From the NCBI GenBank assembly GCA_964036315.1, contig OZ038482.1:12893785-12957784 (forward strand): 64,000 nt of DNA, in the 5' to 3' direction. The notes beneath the pieces are model-generated. The model saw nothing but the letters and a program-made list of their open reading frames with translations, made no database searches and was not told the origin of the DNA. This document shows positions 8,961 through 19,599 of this stretch, one piece after another; the first letter of the stretch is position 1, and each line of letters begins with the position of its first letter. The stretch comes from Acanthosepion esculentum. Its lineage: Eukaryota > Mollusca > Cephalopoda > Sepiida > Sepiidae. Position numbers and translations under genes: made by a program.

Positions 8961-11849
8961 CAACCATGGCAAGGAACAGAAAATAAAGCTGATGTTTTTT
9001 TAATAGATTATCTGATCAATCTGATTGGTTAAGTCTGCATAATCACACAAAATTGAAAAATTAAGGGTGTTCACTATAAAGCCTTGTAAAACTCTCAGTC
9101 ATTATTCCACTGATGTAATTTCTGAGCCTAAATTACTAACGAACAATCATCTTTGGTTTTGCAAAATGTAAGCAAAGTGAAATAATCCAGTTATTGTAAT
9201 TAAATATACCCCCACCCACTCAATCACACGGAGAAAAAACCCCCCAAAAAACCAGTCATTTGGTTAGGTTTTGGAAGGTTAATCACTTGGACATTCACTT
9301 GTGTGTTGGGTGATGGAAGCATTAGGAATTTTTTTATGTAAATGACTAACCAATTTTGTAAATTGGGATGAGCAACGTTTATTTATTAAGCAATTTCTCA
9401 TTACCAAGAACGAAATATAAAAAATAGTCAAATGAATGAAATTTTATTATTATTTTATATTAAAAAATTTATTATTTTATTTAAAAAAAATGTATAAACA
9501 AAGAGAACACGAAAAAACTTCTTTCAAGGGAACTTACTCTTTCTTTCATAATTTATTATCTCCCTTGGCATTTATGTTTACCGCTATCCAGTTTTCATAA
9601 ATTTGCTAGTTTTCTGTTTTGTGAAAGATCAAATTTGTGATTTTGAATAAGCATTTGTAATCAAAACGAACTTTTTAGTTATTTTATGTTATTTCTCGTT
9701 GTTAACTTCAATTTTGATTGTTTCTTCTTTTTTTTTAATAATATGTAAACATGTCATTCTAATAACCATTCAGTTTTAAATAATGAATTTAATTAAATAA
9801 TACTCATTAGTTTTAAGAAACATTTCAGTTAGAAGCATTCAGTTGTTTAAATATTTAGACGAGGCCTTTATTTAAAAATGATAATTATGAAATTTTTTCC
9901 CAAGATTTCAAATTCATCTGAACAATATTCTCATATGTTTTCTGACATTAAACAATTTAGCAAACTAAAAATGACTAATAATATTTAATCCCATGGAGAT
10001 TTTATTTCACTGGATGAAAAAGAAATCTATTATATCTACTTTGCAATGAAATTAGTTTTTAGAGGCTAACAATATTCTTCACTTCCTTAAGGTCAGATTG
10101 TAATTGAAAAAAGCTTAATACCAACTTGAAAGGGAAAATATTTCTTGAATTCAATTCATGGGATAATAAATATAGGGAATTTTAAAAAATGTTTTTCATG
10201 AAAATTTGATATAAAATCCTTTGAAAATAAATTCCACCTTTTGGAATTCTTCATGACTTAAACATTGAGATTAATTCTTAACTGCTGTTGTTGGTGACAT
10301 TTTTTTTTTCAAGTGAATATGAATGACATTATTGTGGCTAGTCCACAGAAAAATATTTTCAACTCTGAGTTTTTATCTGAGTTGAGCTAACACTGGGATC
10401 CTATCAGATAAAATGTAGGTAAAACTTTTTTTTTTTGTGTGCTTTTATGGCTACACATTGACCTTATTGTTACTCTTTCTCTTTCTGTTTAGCTCTAGTT
10501 TTTTTTTCCAATACAAAAGAGCCAAACATTTTTGGCAGTAATAAAATTGGATTTAATTGCTGTAGCAAGTTTGATTCTCACAATATGACGACATAGTTGT
10601 GGCCTTTAGCCAGACTAAGTTAATCTTAAAAAAATAATAATCCATCGAAAAATAAGTCTTTATAGATGATTGTTTAAAATCTCCAGTAATATTCAAAACT
10701 GAATCATTAAAATAACTAGCGGGTAAAACATTCCTGGAGGCATGTTAAAAATGCACACAAAAAGTGGATCAACATAAACGGAAGGGGCGAAGATGTCATT
10801 TTTTTTTTTTTTAAGATGCCATGTCTCTTTAGGTTATAATGGCTTTCTATTTCATTTTTTTTTTTTTAGGCTGGTTGTCACTCAAAGCTTCAGTGCTCAG
10901 TTTGCCTAATAATTTATGTAGCTATTTAACCCATAGGTAGAGAAGAGACTTGTGCTTTTCCTAAGAGCATTTGTGTGAAAATGAATGCAACAAACTGTCA
11001 GAATTTGAACTGTTCACCATTCCACTTTCTGCATTGATGCTCATCACACAACTGGAACATTCTAGAAACATCATAGACAAAAAGGAATTTTCAACCAATT
11101 CCCAAGTCAATCCGTTTGTATTTCTTTTTCAGTGTGTAACGACATTTGCTAAAAAAAAATGTATGCACTTTTTTTTCATGAGATTCATATATATTTCTAC
11201 AATTATTTCAAATATAATATGACTTTACTCTCAAGATATATCCACAAAAATCAACTTACATCTTTGCATACAAATACTTTGCTTTAAAAATATAAATTAC
11301 TTTCACTTTCAAAATTTACCAAAATTGTCAGAAATTTCTTTATTATACGAATTGGGACGATGACTAAAACTGCTAAAAATTATCTCTTATTGTTTATTCC
11401 AATTGACTAATTATGACACTTGCTCTAAGTCATGTCCACTTAGTTCCTTGATTTTCTTTTCTGAGATAATGACATCTTGTGCAGCAAATCTTTGTTTTCC
11501 AATTCCTCGGAAAGTCTTCTTCAAAGTTTTTGATGATATCAGCTATGACTTGTTGGTGTCTGCCTATGTGTCAACCAGAATAAACATTATTATTTGTTGA
11601 ATTTGCAATCAGTTTATCATCATTTGCTCAATCTTTGATGTATTGTATCATGGCATTCTTTACTAAAGGCCAAGTCATAGTGCAACCCAGGCCTAGAACT
11701 AGAAGCCTATCTCAAATCTATGAAGTGAGAGCAAAGATTTCTAGTTTCAGTTTGGTTTTGTGGCCATTTGCTGCTGTAATCAGCTTAAGAAAGTCAAAGA
11801 AAAAAAGGTAAAGATTATGATTATAATTTGGCTTGAAAGGTGAATTCTC

Positions 11850-11852
<3 letters not shown>
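8961..11852. other. No gene or recognised element
   Basis: About 2.9 kb of AT-rich sequence with poly-A/poly-T runs. Short open frames (10971-11222, 11403-11600) have no recognisable domain, start context or splice structure. Confidence 0.4.

Positions 11853-11889
<37 letters not shown>
11853..11889. repeat. (TA)n microsatellite
   Basis: Uninterrupted alternating TA directly next to the left arm of the foldback element. Confidence 0.95.
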
Positions 11890-11894
<5 letters not shown>

Positions 11895-12627
11895 AAAAGG
11901 CTTAAACACTAATATTCCATAGTCAAAATTTATTCTATTGGAATTGTAAATACGATCCAATTCATCAGACCTACAAATTCGAAAAGAAAACAAAAAAACA
12001 ACTCCGGGAATAAAAAATAAAATTTAGTGAGAGTGTATGTATGACAGTGTGGGACGAATGCGAGAGTAAATGAAAGCTATAGGGAGGGGTAACAGACGAG
12101 AGAAGAACAGGAAGGTCTAAAGATGAAGGGGGGATTACAATTTAACATAGAGAAGTTTTAAAGAGGGGAGTTGAAGACGGTTTAAGTGAGAGAAATATGA
12201 ATATTTTCAAATGTCTAATACATTAAAGATACACCGGATATAGTATACATTTTGTGGTGAGATACGCACACAATAGACGATATAATCTTAAAGCTCAAAA
12301 GATGAGAGTGGGAGAGGGAAAGAAAAAGGGGTGTGGAGAGATGGGCGGGGAACTAAAACCGAAGGGCATTCATAAAAGGAGTCCCTCCCATCATCTTTAG
12401 ACCTTCCTATTCTTCTCTCGTCTGTTACCCTTTGGCTTTCATTCACTCTAACACTCGTCCCACACTCTCACACATACACTCTCACTAAATTTTATTTTTT
12501 ATTCCCGGAGTTGTTTTTTTCTGTTTTCTTTTTGATTTTGTAGGTCTGATGAATTGGATCGTATTTACGATTCCAATGGAATAAATTATGGCCATGGAAT
12601 ATTAGTGTTTAAGTCTTTTTATTATAT
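11890..12627. mobile_element. Foldback element with about 245-bp inverted arms
   Basis: The left arm 11890-12134 and right arm 12383-12627 are reverse complements with scattered changes. Matching blocks include ACACTAATATTCCAT, ACGATCCAATTCATCAGACC, CTCCGGGAATAAAAAATAAA and AGGTCTAAAGATGA. The centre (12135-12382) is about 250 bp, non-coding and purine-rich. Short open frames over the arms are by-products. Confidence 0.8.
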
Positions 12628-12778
12628 TCTTACTCTGTCCTGGACATTGAGTTCTACCTGGATTCTATCCTCTTGGAATAATTTTTTTAAACATATATGT
12701 ATGTGTATGTATGTATGTATATATATTTATATTTTAGATATATGATTGCATATTTATGTGTATATTTACCACTAATAT

Positions 12779-12806
12779 TATCTATCTATCTATCTATCTA
12801 TCTATA
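12779..12806. repeat. (TATC)n microsatellite
   Basis: About seven TATC units, with (TATG)n-like sequence upstream at 12696-12725. Confidence 0.9.
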
Positions 12807-12824
12807 TATGAAGAAATATAGTCT

Positions 12825-13012
12825 TAAAGTGTGCTATATTTATGGGATAAAGTGCTCAATACCAGAGATAGAGCGTGTGTAAATATAAAAGTGAACATAG
12901 AAGTCAACACTTAGAGGCGACAGTCTGTTTCATGCTAGTGCAATCGTCAGGCAACGACGATTGCACTAGCATGAAACAGACTGTCACCTCTAAGTGTTGA
13001 CTTCTATGTTCA

Positions 13013-13020
<8 letters not shown>
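12825..13020. repeat. Dispersed repeat ending in a long hairpin
   Basis: Arms 12884-12948 and 12956-13020 are near-perfect reverse complements (about 65 bp, one or two mismatches) around a 7-base loop AGGCAAC. The left arm with its upstream flank (from GTGCTATATTTATG, 12825) recurs at 40062-40176 without the second arm. Confidence 0.85.

Positions 13021-13068
<48 letters not shown>
13018..13068. repeat. (TA)n microsatellite
   Basis: Uninterrupted TA run next to the hairpin. Confidence 0.95.
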
Positions 13069-13072
<4 letters not shown>

Positions 13073-13177
13073 AGGTAATAAATCCGTTGTTATATAATTC
13101 AAGTGGATCGTAGTAATATCAAATATTAAAACTGACCCACAAAAAGAGCTCAATGTATTTATTATAACAGAGCATAT

Positions 13178-13310
13178 AAATTACACAACAAAATCCCAAA
13201 TTACCTCATATGGGACAGTCCATATACCGGGGTTGAATAAGACTAATATACTTTACGTTGGTTGAAAGAGATCTATCCCCACATGAAGTAATTTTGGATT
13301 TTGTTGTGAA
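13178..13310. repeat. Short inverted repeat
   Basis: CACAACAAAATCCCAAATTA near 13181 is the near reverse complement of the sequence at 13277-13308 (TAATTTTGGATTTTGTTGTG). Spacer about 62 bp. No coding content from 13069 to 13567. Confidence 0.6.
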
Positions 13311-13599
13311 ATATATAGATATATATATATATTTTGTGAAGGTTTTATTACAATTAATATATAATTTGGTGGGGATTCAGATCCATCATCTTCACTCTGT
13401 TAATAAGGGTGTACGAAATGTTATATGCATTTTAATCTTCGAATTAATTACCCAAGTTAAAACTGGAACTATGAATTCTGGGACAAACGTATGAGCTGAG
13501 ACAGAAACACGAAATTAACTTTTTATTGTTTAGAAATAAAGTAACTATATATTGATTTATTTTCTTACTAGCAGCATGACCCGGCGTTGCCCGTGCTTG

Positions 13600-14232
13600 A
13601 TTCAAAAACCGTACGTTTAGGTAGTTTCCTCTTACTTTTCAACGAATATGTGTAAACTGATTTGCAGTACAGACGATAGTTACGCTCACCAAGCGTTTCA
13701 TGTGACAAAAAACACTGCCTCCGTTGAGATTGACTGGAAATCCTCAAAGAGGCCTCTACCTCGGTTTCCTCCTCCCGCTTTCTCTTTGCCGCAGAGGCTC
13801 TTTTAGAACGCCTGCTAAGGTTGTCTCGCCATGGTATTTTGGCACGCTTAGCAAATCTGCCGTGTCGGTCATCGCCACGGCACTCAGAAGAGTGCAAATC
13901 AGAGGTTGAAGTAGACGCCAGCCGCTTCACCCCCAAGGAGGCGCACTCAATGGAATCCTGCTCCCGTTTCCCCTTAGCCGGTGAGGCTTTTTTAGAACGC
14001 CTGCTAAGGTTGCCTCGCCTGAGTGTTTTGCAGCCTTTGCAGAGCTGCCGCGTTGGTCATCGCCACGTCACGCAGAAGAGTGCAAAGCAGACGTTGAAGT
14101 AGACGCCATATGATCATCTGTAACCGGAGTTATTATGTGCTCCTCCACAGTCGCCTGTTCTGCATGTGTAACGTTAACGGTGTTAGGGGTCTTCAGTTGC
14201 TGACGTGCGGATGTTCGTCGTGTAGGAGCCAT
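13600..14232 (-). pseudogene. Decayed N-terminal ORF of the Helitron
   Basis: On the minus strand an ATG at 14230-14232 starts MAPTRRTSARQQLKTPNT and runs open for about 50 codons to a TGA near 14075. After shifts, Arg/Lys/Ser-rich coding-like sequence continues to about 13600 (for example RRSKRASAAKRKREEE). Basic, low-complexity N-terminal regions are common in Helitron proteins, but no replication-initiator HUH motif or helicase motif is present. A 189-bp (63-codon) direct duplication lies inside, with copies at about 13800-13920 and 13990-14110 (both have AACGCCTGCTAAGGTTG and GAAGTAGACGCCA). The product is unlikely to be made. Confidence 0.4.
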
Positions 14233-14489
14233 TTGAAAGGTTGTAGAAATGCTGTGTAAGAATGCGAATATAAGTTGATGCCGAAGCTGAAGCGGTGCAA
14301 CCTCATTGTATACGAAAACAAAAAATGCTGTGGAGCGGTATGGAAAAAGCTTCTCCTAGCTATGGGCCGTGCTTTCTGGCAGCACGAAAACGTCGCTGTA
14401 GGAAGAGGTTACGCAACCAAAGCGTTGAAGGTTAAAAAGTAGTGAAACACTGAGGTCTACTGGGCCGCGTAGTAAAGGCAGAAGAGAAG

Positions 14490-14900
14490 TAACTTGCGAC
14501 AGCAGTTAACTGTCTAATAGCAAAACTGAACTAAGAAAAGGTAGAAATAGGTATGGAACGCTAAGATGGACTGGGCTGCGCAGTAAAGGCAGCATGCGGA
14601 GATAAAATGGGTAATGCAAACGTTTAAGCAAATAGGCAGTGAAGTACTGAGGTGTACTGGGCCGCGTAGTAAAGGCAGTACACTTCAACTTACAGTGAAA
14701 ACTGTAACGTGGAGGTAAAATAGGTTGGGCAAACGATTGAGTAAATAAGTAACTTGCGACAGCAGTTAACTGTCTAATAGCAAAACTGAACTACGAAAAG
14801 GTAGAAATAGGTATGGAACGCTAAGATGGACTGGGATGCGCAGTAGAGGCAGCACGCGGAGATAAAATGGGTAATGCAAACGTTTAAGCAAATAGGTAAC
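14490..14900. repeat. 257-bp period duplication in the Helitron
   Basis: The block starting AACTTGCGACAGCAGTTAAC at about 14491 recurs at about 14751 with few changes, including GGTATGGAACGCTAAGATGG and the GGGTAATGCAAACG block. The sub-motif ACTGGGC-GCG-AGTAAAGGCAG occurs several times between 14460 and 14855. Confidence 0.75.
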
Positions 14901-16520
14901 TTGCGGTAGCAGGAAGCTGTCAATAAATCCAAGGACAGATGCGTTAATGGCGATCAAATCAAGACGTGAGTGCGGATGCAGCCGCGCTGAAGGTATTTAA
15001 AGGGAGCGTGACTTGTCATTGATTGGTGTAGCCTGGACAATGGCCATGACTTAGACCAATGAATGAGCTCACGCAAAATGGAAGATGCTAGCGCGCATTC
15101 ACGCACGCGCGCATGATTTGACAAGCGCAAGGTTTGGCCGTAAACGGGGTCAAGCTGCCTGCTGCATATGCAGCTTGGCTCTAACGCACATGATGCCGGC
15201 GATGAGAATGCAAGGAGCTACAATGAAGCGTTTGCTCGTTTGATTTGTGCGACAACGAAAAGCCGCTAACCGTTTGCCGGCATTAGCTTTGAAATGGATT
15301 GGGAGGCAGCCCTGCTGTTTTAGCGCAAAAACTCCTCGTCAGGTCTGGGATGCGGCCTGGGCTAGGGGAAAAAGTTTAAAGAATTGGAAAATGGACTGCT
15401 GAGGGCGGAACCATTTTCACTCATCACATATGCGGTTTTTTTTTCAGTAAAGACGCGAATAAAGGAAGTGCTTATTTTGGTAAGATGCGACGATTAAAGT
15501 AAAAGTGTTGACAATTATTGTGGCTCAAAGTCAGACCTGGTAGCAGGGATAAAAAAGCCGAATTTCAATGGCCCTGCACCCATTCCAGAATTTGAGATCA
15601 AATGTTTTCTTCCACTCCACTGCACGCACTGACCTGTTTCTTCCCGTGCATAGTGTGACCTTAAATTAATCTGCATTTAGGAAATACCCAACCGGAAAAA
15701 CATTTTATGGGTTGACCGATTGTCAATTTGCACTCTGTTTGTGGGGGCGCTCAGAGTTGAAACTTCACATGGTGACTCCCAATGTCCTCCTCATAAATCC
15801 GGTCGGTTTTCGCTAAAAACCGACATGCGGTTCAGGCGCAATCTGGACGTATCGGTTTTTGGGTTTTATCGATTTTCCGCGCTGTTTAGGGGTCCGTGGT
15901 CATGCAACTTCTGGACAACACTTCTAATGGTAGACTCTAAGAGGGTGTCAAATTTGGTTGAAATGCGATCATTCCTTCTGTAAGCAGATTTTTTCGATTA
16001 TCGATTTTTTCGGAACCTGAGTCCGAACTCAAAAATCAGTCTCCGTCATGTACTTACGGCAGCCATTTGCAAACTTGTGGTGAAAACCGCATCGAAATCG
16101 GGTGAGAAATGCGGCCTGGACGAGGTAACAACGCCCACGACAGACAGACAACATGAGATAATATAGATTTTGTTATAAATATATTTTATGATTAGAGAAG
16201 TAGAAAATTTTGTCTTAAAAATGTGTGGTTTAGTAGCAGGATTAGGGTTAACTTTTTGTACACCTTGTTTGCAATACCTAAAAATGCCAGATTAAATTTC
16301 TTGAATTTAATTATGACATTAACTTTACATAACAGTGTTCTTAATAGATTATTTTTCATTCATTTTGTAAAATATAACATTTGCTCGCATTGTATATTTT
16401 TTAATGCTAAAGCAAAAAAAACTTTTAGAAAAAGAATAAAAACTTAAAACTTTTCGAAAGAATAACATGTTAATCATAAAAAAATAAATTTTGACATACA
16501 TTATATATTATTTACACTAT

Positions 16521-16658
16521 TTACATTGCTTGGGTTGTTGTCCTAAACTTCGTTGCCATATTCATATGTATGCTCCAGCCATTTCCAGATGATCGGAATA
16601 TCGAACTGAACCCTTTATTTCTTCCATCGGGATAGATTGTTCTAGTTCCACGTGCCAT
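16521..16658 (-). repeat. Dispersed repeat with MARxTRTIYP mini-ORF (copy 1)
   Basis: The minus-strand ATG at 16656-16658 opens MARGTRTIYPDGRNKGFSS and runs 45 codons to TAA at 16521. It is homologous to the 65-codon ORF at 45550 and the broken one at 30919-31077; homology continues upstream of the ATG (AACTGAGACATCCGGAAGAG). A + strand copy of the other end of the unit lies at 16797-16862 (GAATATGGCAAAGAAGATGA ... CCTCATCTCAAAAATATAG), so this locus is a partial inverted pair. Function unknown; probably part of a transposon. Confidence 0.6.
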
Positions 16659-16869
16659 GCCTCTTCCGGATGTCTCAGTTATCTCCCTTTAACTCAATAC
16701 TTTGTTTATCACTGTAGTAGCCAGTTATTGAACTCACAACTACTTGGGTCAAGTCACTAGATACAACCAACACTTCATACACTGATGAAATATCATGAAT
16801 ATGGCAAAGAAGATGAGGACAAGGTTAAATCATTACAATACCTCATCTCAAAAATATAGATAGATACAT

Positions 16870-16873
16870 TATA

Positions 16874-16935
<62 letters not shown>
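16870..16935. repeat. (TA)n microsatellite
   Basis: Long TA run directly before the SINE-like unit. Confidence 0.95.
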
Positions 16936-16936
<1 letters not shown>

Positions 16937-16938
<2 letters not shown>

Positions 16939-17230
16939 TCTTTTTATAGATACAAATATTTAAGTAAATGCTCTGTTTTATAATAAACAGTATTAAACAA
17001 CATTTACCGGCCTGAATGTCCGAGAAATTTTCATAGAAAATTTTCGTCCTCCGACAGGAATCGAACCTGTATCTTATACGGAACCGTCATATAGCTTGAG
17101 GTGTCTTAACCGTTTCGGCCACAGAGGTCAAATGTAAACAAATGACGTCGTACATTATGAAATGAACAAAGTCCGACAATTATTTTAAGACATTTTTATG
17201 TTTATACATTCTTTTTATAGATACAAATAT
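16937..17230 (-). mobile_element. SINE-like unit with tRNA-like core
   Basis: The tRNA-like core is 17047-17129 on the minus strand (see separate entry). The flanks contain ACAAATATTTAAGTAAATGC and CATTTACCGGCCTGAATGTC, and the unit is shared with 43541-43910. A copy of the ATAGATACAAATATTT end is found on both sides (16960 and 17216). Confidence 0.6.
17047..17129 (-). ncRNA. tRNA-derived pol III promoter region (SINE head)
   Basis: Minus strand: a CCTCTG/CGGAGG acceptor-like pair (one G-T), box A-like TGGCCGAAACGGTTAAGACA, and a perfect box B GGTTCGATTCC in a paired T arm (ACAGG/CCTGT). Length (about 82 nt) suggests a class II-type tRNA ancestor or a pseudo-tRNA. No convincing anticodon stem, so not called a functional tRNA. 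Confidence 0.55.
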
Positions 17231-17299
17231 TTGATGCGCCATGAGCAGATATGAATGTACGTGAGAGAATCATGGAGGATTAAAGTTTATATATATATA

Positions 17300-18584
17300 C
17301 GGTAACCAAAAAAGTTCTGGCATTTTTACAGGAAAAAAAGAAAACGCTTCACAGTATGTGTAACTTATATTTAGTCTTCAAAGTAATCGCCATCGGCATC
17401 CAGCACCTTCTGCCAACGTGTCTCCAGCTGTTCAATGTCCTTGCGGTAGAACTCGGGGGGGGGGGGGGGGTGACGCAAAGAAGTCCGTGAGGGTTTTGCG
17501 CAAGTCTGCTTCATTGGTGAAGGATTTCCCACGAAGATGATTATCCTGGGAGTGGAAGAGGTGGTAATCGGATGGCGCAAGGTCGGGTGAATAAGGTGGA
17601 TGGCACAAAGTCTCTCACCCAAGTTGCTGTATGGTATCCCTGACCACTCGCGCGACATGCGGCCTGGCGTTGTCATGGAGGAAAAGCACACCTTTGCAAT
17701 TCACCAGTGCTGGCTTCTTCTGGCGCAATGCCTATTGCACACGTTTCAATTTCTGCAAGTATAGGTCTCCAGTGACCGTTTGGCTCGTTGGTAGCAGTTC
17801 ATAATGAACCATTTGACGACCTGTCCACCAGATACAAAGCATAATCTTGCGTGGGTGCATAGGCGGTCTTGCGGTGTGAGGGACAGCATCCTGAGGAGAC
17901 AAACAATGTCTGGAACGCTTGGGAGTTTCGTACAGAACCCACTTTTCATCACTGGTAAGTACTCGTTTGAATAAGGATGCGGTACGGTGGCGAGAAAGCA
18001 TCGATACGCAGGCTGCCACTCGTTGTCTCTTGTGGACCTCCAACAGCATTTGTGGAACCCACTTGCTCAGGTTGTACGTCTTACCTAGGCGGTGCAGGTG
18101 AAGTCTAACTGTTTCATCAGAAACGTTGAACTGTCTTGCAAGTTCACCACACGTTAGACTACTGTCCTCTTCAATGGCCGCCTTCAGGACTCCGTCATTC
18201 AAGACCTGTGGTCGTACACTGCGAGGCTCATCATGGAGAGACAAATCTCCCGACTTGAATTTTCGAAACCAACGCCTTGCAGTACGTTCATCCACAGAAC
18301 TATTCACAAACGCTTGACATATGCGGCGACTTGATGTAGCTGCTGATAAGCCCATTTTGAAGTCCTAAAGCAAACAGCCCCGAACGAGAACTCTGGACAC
18401 TTCCATCCTTCTCACAGCTGTCCGGCTTATAACTGATGGCCGGGCACAGTGCGCGTGTTTTTTTAATAACGTCTGATGTTCCTACTTCCGGCTGTCCGAA
18501 TTTGAAAACAATTGCTACACGCATTTCGTATATATTTCAACTTCATTCAATGACTAATCAAAAAACGGACAGAACTTTTTTGGT

Positions 18585-18589
<5 letters not shown>
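17300..18589 (-). mobile_element. mariner element, both ends present, 1290 bp
   Basis: The two ends share GGTAACCAAAAAAGTTCTG as inverted repeats (17301 onward and the complement ending at 18588). TA flanks both sides (17298-17299 and 18590-18591), as expected for Tc1/mariner insertion. It sits inside a (TA)n tract. Length and layout are typical of mariner; the transposase inside is broken. Confidence 0.9.
17371..18355 (-). pseudogene. mariner transposase, frameshifted
   Basis: The ATG at 18353-18355 opens about 207 codons: an N-terminal helix-turn-helix with DERTARRWFRKFKSGD and DEPRSVRP, a second DNA-binding segment (QFNVSDETVRLHLHRLGK), then KRVLTSDEKWVLYE carrying the first catalytic Asp. 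After a shift near 17700 the second catalytic Asp appears in VLFLHDNARPH, and in another frame PPYSPDLAPSDYHLF supplies the third. The C-terminus (FYRKDIEQLETRWQKVLDAD) is in the frame that ends at 17371. At least two shifts, one near an expanded poly-G/poly-C run at 17455-17471, make it inactive. Intact members of the family are about 340-350 aa. It cuts and pastes the element at TA sites. Confidence 0.9.

Positions 18590-18634
<45 letters not shown>
18590..18634. repeat. (TA)n microsatellite
   Basis: TA run adjoining the right end of the mariner. Confidence 0.95.
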
Positions 18635-18636
<2 letters not shown>

Positions 18637-18839
18637 ACAAATATATGTATTGGACAACACAATTTTACAATGGACATAGACATTAACATTTGCGTGTGTG
18701 TAAACATTTGTGTTTGTTCTTTGGTTAATGTTCGTACGTACGTGTATGTGTGTATAATGTTCATGGCGTCTCCCACAAATGGGAAATGCTATCTTTTGCG
18801 AGAGCTCAGGTTGTAGAGGTGTTCGCTGAAATGAAGAAA

Positions 18840-18935
18840 TGAAAAAGAGAAGTTGCCCAGTATTTATATAGTGAAGGGAGAGAGACCCCTAGTGAATAAT
18901 TAGGGAATTAAGGAGGAGCTAACTCCGACAACTTC
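18840..18935. repeat. Dispersed repeat, copy 1
   Basis: Shares GGGAGAGAGACC, the following AGGG-ATTAAGGA / AGGGTTAAGGAA block and GAGGAGCTAACT-CGACA with 25195-25275. No coding content; could be part of an LTR. Confidence 0.5.
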
Positions 18936-19247
18936 ATAGAAGATATCTTTTAGGAATTTATGGGAATCTTTTAACGAACTTTAAAATTAAAACATTTTGT
19001 AGAAGGGAATTTTTTTTAGCTGTATAAATAAATAAAAAAAATCAAATTTCCAAAACTTGAAAATAAAATGCGTGAAAATCATTTGTTCTTTTATTTATTT
19101 CTTCAAATATAATCCATTTTTTTTTTTTTTACTGATGTGAAAAATAAGTGATCTTTTGGAAATTTTTGTATTCTCTGATTGATGAGAACAATCAATAAAT
19201 GAACAACAAAATTCGACACAAATATCGAAGTCGGTTTTCTGGTCACC

Positions 19248-19580
19248 TCAAAATGACGGACTTTTTTTTAACGTATCTTTTGTGTTGGTCAGTTGCGGGG
19301 CGTCAAACGAATGTCTTCTATAGCTGAAGGTCGAATCAAAAGGTCCCCGGTAAAAATCCGGTGTGTCTATCTCCGAAAAGACAAGCCAATCGTATTTGAA
19401 TGTTCGGTTTTCCACGAATCCTAAACACCTTATGTATTTACAGTAGGGACAGTGTTTTTGTCTCAAAAGAAGACATTTATTGAAACAGCAAATTAACTTA
19501 CAGCAGGATAAAAACGCTTTGCAACAATTACGGTTTGATAAAGATGAAGATGAAGCAGTATCACTGGCAGAAGAAGACAT
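19248..19580 (-). CDS. Unassigned Cys-rich ORF, 110 aa
   Basis: The minus-strand ATG at 19578-19580 is followed by 110 codons. A Ser-rich start (SSSASDTASSSSLSN) leads into a Cys cluster (NCCKAFLSCCKLICCFNKC) and then HCPYCKYIRCLGF, with a CxxC pair. The C-terminal half (for example FKYDWLVFSEIDTPDFYRG) has ordinary globular composition. The Cys/hydrophobic stretch could be a palmitoylated or membrane-associated segment; this is inference. I do not recognise the family and see no transposon motif. A GAGGTGACC word just after the stop might be a splice donor, so this could be a first exon. It could also be chance, as the flanks are ordinary AT-rich DNA. Confidence 0.3.
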   Translation of the reverse strand: MSSSASDTASSSSLSNRNCCKAFLSCCKLICCFNKCLLLRQKHCPYCKYIRCLGFVENRTFKYDWLVFSEIDTPDFYRGPFDSTFSYRRHSFDAPQLTNTKDTLKKSPSF

Positions 19581-19599
19581 TGTCTTTCAAATAATTCAC

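Larger units (their letters stand above)
13568..16167 (-). mobile_element. Helitron, non-autonomous or deleted, 2.6 kb
   Basis: Read on the minus strand, the 5' end begins TCTATATTATCTC (from 16167) after an A. The 3' end is CACGGGCAACGCCGGG...GCTGCTAG, finishing in CTAG at 13568 and followed by T. This is the Helitron pattern: 5' TC, a short GC-rich hairpin about 10 bases before a 3' CTRR, and insertion between A and T without target duplication. The body is clearly GC-richer than its surroundings. It holds a decayed ORF (13600-14232) and tandem duplications, but no Rep/helicase motifs. Confidence 0.7.

Noticed and set aside
14506..14957. Two similar minus-strand ORFs (about 60 codons each)
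   Set aside because: They result from the 257-bp duplication in the Helitron; no other support.
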